DNA of 64,000 nucleotides from Neisseria leonii (lineage in GTDB: Bacteria; Pseudomonadota; Gammaproteobacteria; Burkholderiales; Neisseriaceae): NCBI RefSeq assembly GCF_028776105.2, contig NZ_CP145606.1, positions 682,001-746,000 on the forward strand, written 5' to 3'. Below are positions 35,058 through 41,577 of the stretch, piece after piece (position 1 is the stretch's first letter; each line of letters starts with the position of its first letter). Made by a program: the position numbers and the translations under genes. Under the pieces are notes generated by a model. That model did not search any database, was not told the origin of the DNA, and saw only the letters and a program-made list of their open reading frames with translations.

Positions 35058-35379
35058 TCGGGATTTCCTTCTCGATCTTGGCCGTCTGAATATCCAGCCG
35101 GTTCAGCGCGGCGGCCAGTTCCGCGCTCTGTTTCCGGGCAAAGTCAAACCACTTCTGCTTTTCGGCGGCTGCTTCGGCCAGCTTGGCCGCATATTCCTGC
35201 TCCGCCGCCAGAGCGGCTGCCTGATGCGCGGCCGTCAGTTCGGCTTTTTCTCTGTCGGCGGCCGCTTCGGCCAGACGGCGGCCGTCGGCACGCCCGCCTG
35301 TGTAAACCGCCGCAACGCACACCGCCAATACAATCGGCACGGCCAAACGGCGTACCATCGGATTTATCACCATATTCAT
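34795..35379 (-). CDS. Inner-membrane spanin (Rz-like)
   Basis: A protein of about 192-194 residues with one N-terminal helix (VPIVLAVCVAAVYTGG), then an Ala/Glu/Lys coiled-coil periplasmic domain (about 30-105) and a Gly/Ala-rich tail. It encloses the Rz1-like lipoprotein frame, the usual two-component spanin layout that fuses inner and outer membranes at lysis. Starts at 35379 or 35373; GGGGA suits the latter. Confidence 0.82.
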   Translation of the reverse strand: MNMVINPMVRRLAVPIVLAVCVAAVYTGGRADGRRLAEAAADREKAELTAAHQAAALAAEQEYAAKLAEAAAEKQKWFDFARKQSAELAAALNRLDIQTAKIEKEIPNAVQKDNDRAAVPYNGIGPDSLRLYNRALGYGEDGGADEDAAGTGRFDGTAAAPESADGGQPCRPAATCGEVRPLCAGFGNTECRMA

Positions 35380-35384
35380 TCCCC

Positions 35385-35410
35385 GCAGGTCGGATATTCA
35401 TATCCGACAA
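35385..35410. repeat. Single TCGGATATTCATATCCGA palindrome
   Basis: A half-unit of the dispersed repeat family, just upstream of the Rz-like start. Confidence 0.75.
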
Positions 35411-35438
35411 CACCCCGTGTTTCCTGCAACTGTTTACC

Positions 35439-35506
35439 GTAGGTCGGATACTTGTATCCGACAAACCCTGTATTCCCGCAACGTCGGATTCAAGAATCCG
35501 ACCTAC
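35439..35506. repeat. Composite GTAGGTCGGAT repeat
   Basis: 68-base unit with outer ends GTAGGTCGGAT and ATCCGACCTAC, palindromes GGATACTTGTATCC and GGATTCAAGAATCC, located between the holin candidate and the Rz-like gene. Confidence 0.85.
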
Positions 35507-35514
35507 GTGCTGAT

Positions 35515-35775
35515 TCACAAATCCGCCCGCCCGTCGTCCCGCTCCCGCACCATCTGCGCCACCTGCGGCACCGCCGCAATCCCGCGCTTGATCAGCGCAT
35601 AACCGCCCACCATCGCGCCGTATGCCCACCACAGCCACTCGGGCGCGTCGGCCGTCTGCGCAAATTTCCACGTCATCACGAGCGCCGCCACATTCGCCCA
35701 CAGCTTGGTATGCGAAATCTGCCCCGTCGCGGGGTTGGACACCAAACCGGCCAGCCATTTCATCAGTTTCATCAT
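35515..35775 (-). CDS. Small two-helix membrane protein (holin candidate)
   Basis: An 86-residue protein with two likely membrane helices (KLWANVAALVMTWKF and WLWWAYGAMVGGYALI), a short polar turn and a charged C-terminus (RERDDGRADL). The QISHTKLWANVA stretch resembles small proteins of the DUF2644 type in Mu-like phage lysis clusters. Its place between muramidase and spanins makes a holin role likely but unproven. Confidence 0.75.
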   Translation of the reverse strand: MMKLMKWLAGLVSNPATGQISHTKLWANVAALVMTWKFAQTADAPEWLWWAYGAMVGGYALIKRGIAAVPQVAQMVRERDDGRADL

Positions 35776-35782
35776 TCATTCC

Positions 35783-35852
35783 GTAGGTCGGATACCCCGT
35801 ATCCGACAACACAACCCATTCCCGCTCCGTCGGATTCAAGAATCCGACCTAC
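35783..35852. repeat. Composite GTAGGTCGGAT repeat
   Basis: 70-base unit with the same outer inverted ends, between the muramidase and the holin candidate. Confidence 0.85.
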
Positions 35853-35875
35853 TGTCATCATTTCTCCGCAGCTCC

Positions 35876-35913
35876 GTAGGTCGGATACTCCGTATCCGAC
35901 AAATCCGGCCTAC
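35876..35913. repeat. Short GTAGGTCGGAT repeat ending in the muramidase stop
   Basis: A shortened unit (GTAGGTCGGATACTCCGTAT then ATCCGGCCTAC). On the minus strand its right end supplies the TAG stop of the muramidase gene (35912-35910). Confidence 0.8.
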
Positions 35914-36404
35914 CCGTTATCGCCGGCCGCATGGCGCAGATTCTCCGCCACCCGCCGCACCCAGCCGCGGCCGAAAGTGGGAAAGGTGCTTAATTTCGTA
36001 TAAAACGACAAACGCTCCGCATTAAAGCGCAGCAGCAGATCATTGACTTCCGCCGCGCGCACCGCCGCGAGCGTCAGCGCACCGACAATCCCGTCGTCCG
36101 CCACCCCGGCCGCCCGTTGCAGCATCCGCGCCGCATTGCCGAAACCGTGGTTGATGCACGCATCGAAAAACTGGAACGCCACCGCAGCGGGCATTTTGTC
36201 CGCCTGATACCGCTCCCAAAACGCCTTGCGGTAAATTTCCACCGCCTGCTGCCGCGTCATCAGCCGCACCGCCCCCGTATAACCGTTGGCCTGCGCCGTG
36301 CGCTTGGTAATGCCCCAATTTGTCTCCCCGCCCGGGTCGGACGGATGGTTCACATAACCGCCCTCGTGCGAGAGGACACGGTCGATAAAACGTTCGAAAC
36401 CCAT
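35910..36404 (-). CDS. Endolysin, GH108 N-acetylmuramidase
   Basis: A 164-residue peptidoglycan hydrolase. FIDRVLSHEGGYVNHPSDPG contains the GH108 catalytic Glu in HEGGY; TNWGITKRTA and FFDACINHGFGNAARMLQRA are the other conserved blocks. No signal peptide, so release needs the holin. AAAGG precedes the ATG. First gene of the lysis cluster after mor. Confidence 0.92.
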   Translation of the reverse strand: MGFERFIDRVLSHEGGYVNHPSDPGGETNWGITKRTAQANGYTGAVRLMTRQQAVEIYRKAFWERYQADKMPAAVAFQFFDACINHGFGNAARMLQRAAGVADDGIVGALTLAAVRAAEVNDLLLRFNAERLSFYTKLSTFPTFGRGWVRRVAENLRHAAGDNG

Positions 36405-36589
36405 AAACAGCCTTTAACAAGGTTTTAATATGACGTTAAGCAGGATTTTATTCTCGGTGTGTGCGATGCCGCAGGGCACGGTTTTCAGTCCCTAAGACCG
36501 TCTGAAAACCGACGAAACCGGTTGCTGCAACACCAAAACAGACGGCATAAAAAACCGCCCGATGGGGCGGTAAGGTTCAGTAGGAAGAA
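36405..36589 (-). promoter_or_regulatory. Region between mor and the lysis genes (likely late promoter)
   Basis: The minus strand holds a mor terminator (see next entry), a degenerate DUS hairpin, and a spaced TTAAC...GTTAA pair with a CATATT -10-like element close to the muramidase start. A Mor-activated promoter is expected here from the Mu plan; the exact site is not certain. Confidence 0.4.
36549..36573 (-). terminator. Terminator after mor
   Basis: On the minus strand ACCGCCCCATCGGGCGGT is followed directly by TTTTTT, 17 bases after the mor stop; separates early/middle from late transcription. Confidence 0.8.
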
Positions 36590-37018
36590 TTAGAATAAAG
36601 TATGCTGCTGCGTTACCGGTTCACATTTGCTGCGCAAAATCGTATAGGCGGTACGGTCGGAAATCCGGTAGCGCGGGCAGAGGCGGTGCATCGCCATCAA
36701 ACCGCTCAAACCCTGATTTTGGGTCAAATCCATAAATTCGGCTTTGAATTTTTCATTGCGCAATGCCCGCAAAGCCTGCTCACAGCGCGGAATATACAGC
36801 TCCTCCCCGCCATAGACACGCAGCAGGTCATAAGTTTTCGCCTCGCCGATAATGGAAAACAGCATTTGCAGGCGCGGCGTATCCTGTACACCGTGTCCGA
36901 ACTTAAACCGGGTGCCGCCGACGGCAGCCACTAAATCCGTGACGGCCTGCAATCCGATCACGGCAACCATATCTGCCACTGTTTCAGGCAACAGATGCTG
37001 TACGCGCTTGATGTCCAT
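36590..37018 (-). CDS. mor: Middle/late transcription activator, Mor family
   Basis: A 142-residue Mu Mor/C-family activator. MDIKRVQHLLPETVADMVAVIGLQAVTDLV is the dimerisation half, RYGISDRTAY-type sequence (CPRYRISDRTAYTILRSKC) the helix-turn-helix. AAGGAGG stands 5 bases before the ATG at 37018; the longer frame upstream lies inside gemA. Mor would switch on the late genes to its left. Confidence 0.88.
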   Translation of the reverse strand: MDIKRVQHLLPETVADMVAVIGLQAVTDLVAAVGGTRFKFGHGVQDTPRLQMLFSIIGEAKTYDLLRVYGGEELYIPRCEQALRALRNEKFKAEFMDLTQNQGLSGLMAMHRLCPRYRISDRTAYTILRSKCEPVTQQHTLF

Positions 37019-37427
37019 TGCCGCCTCCTTTACCGCGCTTGCGGTTGGCCGCGATCTGCAAAGCCGCCACCACCTTGCGCAAACGCACATTATCCAAATA
37101 CGCTACACTTTCCACACCGAACATCCGCCGTGCCGTACCGTGGGCATAATTCCAGTGCCAGCCGTTATCCAGCAGCAGGGCTTCGATTTTACTCATCAGA
37201 GGATTGGCTGCCACACGCCGCATCGGCCGCTTTCCGGTGGTCTGCGCTTTGAAACCCAAGCGCACCAGCTCGTGTAACACCAGTTCCATTTCCGGGACGT
37301 TCATTTGCGTACAGCTGTTTTTGCCGGTTATCCGCAGCAGCATAGCGCGGTAATCCTCATCGGCCATCGATAAGGATTTCTGCCCGATTTTGATTTTGGC
37401 AATCAGCTTCTTCTGCTTCTCAATCAT
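36984..37427 (-). CDS. gemA: GemA-like regulatory protein, Mu gp16 (DUF1018)
   Basis: A 147-residue protein: KLIAKIKIGQKSLSMADEDYRAML, GKNSCTQMNVPEMELVL and the C-terminal RKVVAALQIAANRKRGKGG match Mu gp16/GemA, which alters host gene expression and DNA supercoiling. It overlaps the mor start by 35 bases, a common arrangement in Mu-like phages. Confidence 0.9.
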   Translation of the reverse strand: MIEKQKKLIAKIKIGQKSLSMADEDYRAMLLRITGKNSCTQMNVPEMELVLHELVRLGFKAQTTGKRPMRRVAANPLMSKIEALLLDNGWHWNYAHGTARRMFGVESVAYLDNVRLRKVVAALQIAANRKRGKGGGNGHQARTASVA

Positions 37428-37507
37428 AGAAATTACGCTTTATAATCAATAAAATTGATACTACATCAGGTAATCCGCCTGTCAATAACATTACAATATT
37501 TAACAAA

Positions 37508-37530
37508 AAGCCGTCTGAACAGACGGCTAA
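37508..37530 (-). terminator. Head-to-head DUS hairpin after the coiled-coil gene
   Basis: AGCCGTCTG AA CAGACGGCT, a 9-bp perfect stem built from two overlapping uptake-sequence halves, followed by TTTTTG on the minus strand. Confidence 0.75.
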
Positions 37531-37567
37531 AATAAGAAAATAGATGTTACTTTTTTTATCATGCTGA

Positions 37568-38278
37568 CTACGAGCGGTCTCCTTGCCGGTATTCGCGTAC
37601 AGCCTGCTGATAAACAGTATGGTCACTTAATGCACGTTGATAAAGCTGATCAATTTTAACATCCGCTTTATCTTTGGCTGCCCGGGTTTTATAACTTTTC
37701 TTTTTTTCTTGTAATGCTGCGATTTGCACTAAATAGTAGTGTGTTGCCAGCAACCTGAACATATGTTCGTCTATCGGCGGATGGATAAGCTGTGCGGCAC
37801 GTTCGCGCACGATGGCGATACGCGATTCTATGGTTTTGGCATTTTTACTTTCAAAAATGATTTGCAGTGATTCCCAGATGATTTGTTTCGTCCGTTTTTC
37901 AGGACTTCGATATCTACTGGTCATCAGATAGGCGTGATGTATCACTTCTTGCTGCACACGCCGATAATGATGCTCTCTTTCTGCCAGAAATCCGCTCAAT
38001 GTTGCACACTTTTCTGCATTTTCAGCGGCCAGCTGTTCTTGTCTTTCACGCAACAATCGCTTTTTTTCATTGGCTTTTTCATGCAATTGCGCTTGCCAGG
38101 CGGCAACTTCGATCTGCTTCCGTCTTTGTTGTTCTTCGCGGGCTGTCTGTTCCTGTTGCCGTTTCTGACTTTTTTGGTGTTGAAAATAAGTCATAGTCAG
38201 GTTCCATAATTTAACCGGCAACCAAAATACTGCGGTCATCAACATGACCATACTTTGAATGGTTTTCTTTGTTTTCAT
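37568..38278 (-). CDS. AT-rich gene for a membrane-anchored coiled-coil protein
   Basis: A 236-residue protein not recognised. One N-terminal hydrophobic segment (about 8-28, SMVMLMTAVFWLPVKLW), then a long Gln/Arg/Glu coiled coil (about 35-100) and a helical C-terminal half with HLATHYYLVQI-like hydrophobic spacing and a basic end. AGAGGGAAATC precedes the ATG, and a TACAATTGTA palindrome lies just upstream (about 38293-38302). Composition is well below the GC of the phage core. It is bracketed by its own terminator and upstream signals, so it looks like an independent cargo unit. Confidence 0.7.
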   Translation of the reverse strand: MKTKKTIQSMVMLMTAVFWLPVKLWNLTMTYFQHQKSQKRQQEQTAREEQQRRKQIEVAAWQAQLHEKANEKKRLLRERQEQLAAENAEKCATLSGFLAEREHHYRRVQQEVIHHAYLMTSRYRSPEKRTKQIIWESLQIIFESKNAKTIESRIAIVRERAAQLIHPPIDEHMFRLLATHYYLVQIAALQEKKKSYKTRAAKDKADVKIDQLYQRALSDHTVYQQAVREYRQGDRS

Positions 38279-38429
38279 GATTTCCCTCTACCGTACAATT
38301 GTAGAATTTATTTTAGGATAAAAATAGGTTAAAAAGAAAAGCCGTCTGAAAACGGTGCGCAGTACCTTCTAAACCGTATCGGTACATTTTCGGGCGGCTT
38401 TTTTGGGCGCGGAATTTTGGGGGAAATAC

Positions 38430-38458
38430 TTGACTATTATGTCTATACATAATATCAT
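38430..38458 (+). promoter_or_regulatory. Promoter of the toxin-like locus with an internal operator dyad
   Basis: TTGACT (38430-38435), a 17-base spacer and TATCAT (38453-38458): 5 of 6 at both boxes. The spacer is almost entirely the perfect dyad ATTATGTCTATACATAAT (38436-38453), so a bound regulator would block polymerase. Confidence 0.75.
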
Positions 38459-38487
38459 TCCATCCATCAGCAGCAAGGCTGATACGG

Positions 38488-38627
38488 GAAAAGCCCCACC
38501 GAAGCGGGGCTCTAACTGGGAGAAGAAAATGAAGCTGACCCTTCAAATTCTTATCTTGGCTATCCTGTTAACGGTAAGCGGTAACGCTTACTAGGGCTAA
38601 CCAGCTGGGCGGCCTGCACGCCGTCCA
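38488..38627 (-). ncRNA. Predicted antisense RNA (Sib-like antitoxin)
   Basis: On the minus strand TTGATT (38662-38657), a 17-base spacer and TAAGAT (38639-38634) form a promoter. About 140 bases on, AGCCCCGCTTCGGTGGGGCTTTT is a GC hairpin with a short T run (38511-38489). The predicted RNA covers the whole toxin frame and its ribosome-binding site. Size, opposite orientation and the GCTTCGG terminator loop all resemble enteric Sib RNAs. Confidence 0.65.
38529..38594 (+). CDS. Tiny hydrophobic peptide, Ibs-like type I toxin candidate
   Basis: A 21-codon frame. MKLTLQILILAILLTV is hydrophobic and the peptide ends in Ala-Tyr, as the 18-19 residue Ibs toxins do. GGGAG lies 6 bases before the ATG. 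The messenger has a leader of about 65 bases including the complement of the antisense terminator. Ibs-type peptides insert in the inner membrane and depolarise the cell. Toxicity here is inferred from layout and peptide character. Confidence 0.65.
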   Translation: MKLTLQILILAILLTVSGNAY

Positions 38628-38674
38628 GTCCCAATCTTAAAACAGAACATGCGGACAATCAAGGAGTATCCCTA

Positions 38675-38848
38675 ATGGTTGATGCAAAGTTGGCCGAATA
38701 CCGCAAACGGGCAGCGGCCAAGCGGACAATTAAAAATGTATCCTTCAACAACGAAACTGAAAAGGATTTGCTCGAATATGCCAATAAAATCGATTTTTCC
38801 CAATGGGTGAAAGAGAAAATCCGTGCGGAATTTCTGACAGGCAGATAA
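38675..38848 (+). CDS. Small ribbon-helix-helix-like protein
   Basis: A 57-residue protein, too short to stand out, 80 bases after the toxin-like frame. AAGGAG precedes the ATG by 9 bases. After a basic N-terminus (AEYRKRAAAKRTIKNVSFNN), a beta-strand-like VSF and two helices (TEKDLLEYANKI, FSQWVKEKIRAEF) give the outline of a ribbon-helix-helix DNA-binding protein. Its -35-like antisense promoter overlaps its ribosome-binding site. It could regulate the dyad in the shared promoter. Confidence 0.65.
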   Translation: MVDAKLAEYRKRAAAKRTIKNVSFNNETEKDLLEYANKIDFSQWVKEKIRAEFLTGR

Positions 38849-38849
38849 C

Positions 38850-38897
38850 GTAGGTCGGATTCTTTGAATCCGACACTGAGGCGGTAAGGCAGGCCTA
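38850..38897. repeat. GTAGGTCGGAT-family repeat
   Basis: GTAGGTCGGATTCTTTGAAT... and a degenerate right end AGGCCTAC, directly after the ribbon-helix-helix gene. Confidence 0.7.
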
Positions 38898-38911
38898 CGC
38901 AAAAAGGTATC

Positions 38912-38951
38912 AAAAAAGCCGCCTGAAACCAAGTTTCAGGCGGCTTTTTCC
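38912..38951 (+). terminator. Bidirectional terminator between the toxin locus and the DUF3164 gene
   Basis: AAAGCCGCCTGAAAC and GTTTCAGGCGGCTTT form a 15-bp perfect stem with a 3-base loop, with T runs on both strands. Confidence 0.85.
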
Positions 38952-38960
38952 TGTTCCGTT

Positions 38961-39572
38961 TCACACTTTGGCAATATCCAGATTCAACAGCCGGTATTCG
39001 CCCGCATCGTCGCGGCGGTAGACGCGGACAAAGGGTTTGCTGACCTGTACCTGCACGCTGTCGGACAGCGCGTCCATCGCCCGCTGCCAGCGCGGGTCGT
39101 CGATATTCAGACGGCGCAGGCCGAGGACGCGGGCGGTGCTGATGTTGCCTTCTTTATCGACTTGGAAGGTGTCGTTGATCAGGGTTTTCAGCTCACTTCG
39201 GCTGCCGGCCGTCCAGTCGTGGATACATTCGTCGATCAGGGCTTTGGCCGCCATCAGGCCTTCGTCGAAGGTCAGGGTGTCCTGCATGGCCAGATTGATG
39301 CGGTAGGTGCCGTCGAAGCTGTGCAGGCTGATGTTGCCTTTTTTGCCGCCCAGATGCACGCCGTAGCGTTCGGCACTGAGCTGGACGAAGGCAGCGATGT
39401 CGTCCATGGCGCGGCGTTTGAAGCCTGCGATGGTGTCGCGGACGCTTTGCGCGCGTGCGACGGTTTCCAAAACAAGTTCGTCCCGCAGCAGGTCGATTTC
39501 TTTGATGTTGGCCAGCGGCACCAGATTGCCTTTGGCATCTTGGCGGTATCGGGCTTGTTCGGCGGGGGTCAT
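38961..39572 (-). CDS. Mu-like early protein, DUF3164
   Basis: A 203-residue protein: QDAKGNLVPLANIKEIDLLRDELV, HLGGKKGNISLHSFDGTYRI and LINDTFQVDKEGNISTARVLGLRRLNIDDPRW match DUF3164, common in the early region of Mu-like phages. Role unknown. Followed by a strong bidirectional terminator. Confidence 0.88.
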   Translation of the reverse strand: MTPAEQARYRQDAKGNLVPLANIKEIDLLRDELVLETVARAQSVRDTIAGFKRRAMDDIAAFVQLSAERYGVHLGGKKGNISLHSFDGTYRINLAMQDTLTFDEGLMAAKALIDECIHDWTAGSRSELKTLINDTFQVDKEGNISTARVLGLRRLNIDDPRWQRAMDALSDSVQVQVSKPFVRVYRRDDAGEYRLLNLDIAKV

Positions 39573-39613
39573 AAGCGTTTCCTTTCTCGGGTTGGGTTTC
39601 GGTCGGTTTTTTT

Positions 39614-39637
39614 GTCGGATACAAGTATCCGGCCTAC
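39614..39637. repeat. TCGGATACAAGTATCCGG palindrome
   Basis: Half-unit of the dispersed family between two early genes. Confidence 0.7.
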
Positions 39638-40008
39638 GGGTTCATCTGTTTCTCCGCCAGCAGGCGGCGGCATTGTTTGAGAATTTCGGCAGCGTTTTTC
39701 CGTTCGCCTGCCGTGGGGCGGTAAACGGGTGCCGGCAGCGGAGGCAGCGGCCTTTCGGGCAGTCTGTCCAGCAGGTCGGCGGGGGTCGGCCAGTGGCGGA
39801 TTTCGCCGGCCAGCAGGGCAAAGGCCGTCTGAAAACGCCCCGCGTCCAAACGGCCGTCCCATTGGTGCTGTGCCGTTAAGGCGGTTTCCCATGCGCGTAC
39901 GGTCGCGCCCGCGGTGTCGGCGGCGGGTGCGCCGCTCAGGCGCAGGGCCAGCATCAGTTGCAGGCCGTCGACGATTTCGTTGAACAGGTTGTCGGGCAGG
40001 CGGCTCAC
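39634..40008 (-). CDS. Early gene of unknown function, GTG start
   Basis: A 124-residue protein, unrecognised. Translation likely starts at GTG (40008), which overlaps the upstream stop as GTGA, with GGAAGGAC in front; the longer ATG frame upstream is a shadow of the previous gene. The product is helical (LFNEIVDGLQLMLALRL; IRHWPTPADLLDRLP), Pro-rich in the middle, and ends in a Lys/Arg helix. Confidence 0.68.
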   Translation of the reverse strand: MSRLPDNLFNEIVDGLQLMLALRLSGAPAADTAGATVRAWETALTAQHQWDGRLDAGRFQTAFALLAGEIRHWPTPADLLDRLPERPLPPLPAPVYRPTAGERKNAAEILKQCRRLLAEKQMNP

Positions 40009-40472
40009 CGTTTCAGTCCTTCCAGTTGCGCGGCGGCGGCCAGTGTCCGGCTGGGTATGGCGGGGACGGGCATGGCCGTGTGTGCCGTCTGCACCGTTTG
40101 CGGCCGCCATTGGCTGATGATTTCATAGAGATAGCCGTGCGACTTTAAGGGCAGTTTCAGACGGCCGCTGTCCCGCGCGTCCAAGGCCGTCTGAAAACCG
40201 TGTATCCAAGCTTCGGACGGTGCGGGATAAATCTGCCCGTCGCGGCGGATCTGTCCCGCGCGGATATCGGGCGCGACGGCGGCCAGAAGGCGTGCGGCAC
40301 GGGCAAAAGAGAGCTGTCTTGCGGCGGGGCGGAACAGCCCCAGATAGCGCAGCGCGGGGGCGGCAAGCGCACCCAAGTCCGCCAGCTCTTTAATCAGCGC
40401 GGCCGCACCGGCCGCGGCCAGCAGGCTGTCTATGCTGTGTACGGCACCGCAGTTGGGGCAGCGGGTGTTCAT
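40005..40472 (-). CDS. Early gene with an N-terminal zinc-ribbon half
   Basis: A 155-residue protein, function unknown. It opens with MNTRCPNCGAVHS, a CxxC half-knuckle, then helices (AALIKELADLGALAAPAL) and a C-terminal basic part with LPLKSHGYLYEIISQW. That last segment recalls the ends of some phage replication or helicase-loader-type proteins, but I cannot assign it. Coupled to both neighbours (ATG inside the previous gene; stop inside the GTG of the next). Confidence 0.7.
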   Translation of the reverse strand: MNTRCPNCGAVHSIDSLLAAAGAAALIKELADLGALAAPALRYLGLFRPAARQLSFARAARLLAAVAPDIRAGQIRRDGQIYPAPSEAWIHGFQTALDARDSGRLKLPLKSHGYLYEIISQWRPQTVQTAHTAMPVPAIPSRTLAAAAQLEGLKR

Positions 40473-41149
40473 GGCTGCTTTCCCAAAGTCTGTTGCGCTT
40501 CTGCGCCCACCGCATGATGCAGCTGCGCGTTTTTGCCTGTTACCCAACCGACGGCACGGTCGTTGTCGGCGTTCGTACCGCTGCCCGGTTTGGTTGTGCA
40601 TGTTCTGCCTTTGGTCAGGCCTTGGTGTTCGTGCCATTGGGCCAGCAATGCCGTTTCCCGTTCTCCGTTGGCAAAGACGTCGATTTTGCTGCGTACCGCC
40701 TGCACCCAGCCCGAACAGAACGCATCGGCGCGATAGGTTTTGTTTTTCGCCAGGCACACCCGTTTGAGGACAGTGGCCATATAGCCGCGGCGTAAGGTTT
40801 TCAGCTGGCGCAGCAGCACGTTGTAGGCATAGTCCGCCAGTTCCGCCTTGTTGCCGACGCCGTAGAATTTCAACAGCGCACCGCCGAACTGCTGGTCGGT
40901 ATAGCAGCGCACACCGAAACAGGCACATACGGTTGCGGCCAATTCCGCCTGCCAGCGCGGTAAAACCGCCGCGTATTTGCTGCCGGCCGATTCGCCGATG
41001 TCGCTCAAGGCCACATCCGCATCGCTGATGCCGTATTGCCGCATTAAGGCCTGCGCCTGTTTCAGAGCCAAGGCCGCCTCGTGCTCGTTGGCCGAACGGC
41101 TCAAAGCCAGACATTTTCTGATTTTTGCCAATGCTTTCTGTTCATCCAT
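40469..41149 (-). CDS. DUF2786-family early protein
   Basis: A 226-residue protein. MDEQKALAKIRKCLALSRSANEHEAALAL and AQALMRQYGISDADV are the DUF2786 signature; the second half has the metalloprotease-like or nuclease-like segment (YADYAYNVLLRQLKTLRRGYM region). AAAGGAAC stands 6 bases before the ATG at 41149. Role unknown; widespread in Mu-like early regions. Confidence 0.85.
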   Translation of the reverse strand: MDEQKALAKIRKCLALSRSANEHEAALALKQAQALMRQYGISDADVALSDIGESAGSKYAAVLPRWQAELAATVCACFGVRCYTDQQFGGALLKFYGVGNKAELADYAYNVLLRQLKTLRRGYMATVLKRVCLAKNKTYRADAFCSGWVQAVRSKIDVFANGERETALLAQWHEHQGLTKGRTCTTKPGSGTNADNDRAVGWVTGKNAQLHHAVGAEAQQTLGKQP

Positions 41150-41360
41150 TTTGCTGTTCCTTTCCAATCAACTGTCCGTCGCCCGTGGTAATGGCGGTGG
41201 CGCCGAATTTTTCCTGTATTGCCCGCACGGCAGCCTGCCGGCGTTTTTCCCGCAGGTCGGATTCTTGAATCCGACAAAACTGCCGTTTCTGCCGCAGCAG
41301 CCAAAAGATGCCGTTGCGCCGCTGCCGGTCGGAAGACTGCCTGCGTCTAATCGTTTTCAT
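41142..41360 (-). CDS. Small basic early protein reading through a dispersed repeat
   Basis: A 72-residue basic protein, unrecognised. TTGGAGGCGG precedes its ATG and its stop overlaps the next start, so it is probably translated. Residues about 27-37 (RQFCRIQESDL) are encoded by a GGTCGGATTCTTGAATCC repeat, meaning the repeat landed in or was recruited into coding sequence. The end is RAIQEKFGATAITTGDGQL. Confidence 0.6.
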   Translation of the reverse strand: MKTIRRRQSSDRQRRNGIFWLLRQKRQFCRIQESDLREKRRQAAVRAIQEKFGATAITTGDGQLIGKEQQNG

Positions 41361-41577
41361 ACCGCCTCCAATATTTATTTTTCATAATTTCCGGTTCGGG
41401 CGGCCAATCACTTTTGCTGACGGCATAAACAGGCTGTGCACGTGCCAATTTCCGTTTCTTTTCGTTCCGGCAACGCAGGCATACTTCCCTGATTTGCCCT
41501 TGAACCGAGAAATGCGCCTCAGTATGCTCTTCACCGCAGCAGGGACATCGTTTGACGGCAGAATTATTGAGGTTCAT
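41347..41577 (-). CDS. Small four-cysteine zinc-finger protein
   Basis: A 76-residue protein with C11, C14, C33 and C36 (CPCC and CLRC), an HNH-like or zinc-ribbon spacing followed by a basic stretch RNEKKRKLARA. It overlaps both neighbours by 14 bases. Probably binds nucleic acid; role unknown. Confidence 0.65.
   Translation of the reverse strand: MNLNNSAVKRCPCCGEEHTEAHFSVQGQIREVCLRCRNEKKRKLARAQPVYAVSKSDWPPEPEIMKNKYWRRYEND

Noticed and set aside
34615..35913. CRISPR array in the repeated region
   Set aside because: The units are palindromic composites with irregular spacing between genes, not regularly spaced direct repeats, and no cas genes occur.
38403..38594. 63-codon frame starting at 38403
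   Set aside because: Begins upstream of the promoter; only its last 21 codons, from the ATG at 38529 with a ribosome-binding site, are credible.
40473..41114. Long upstream extension of the 40005-40472 gene
   Set aside because: This part is an antisense-free shadow of the DUF2786 gene in another frame; a clear ATG exists at 40472.
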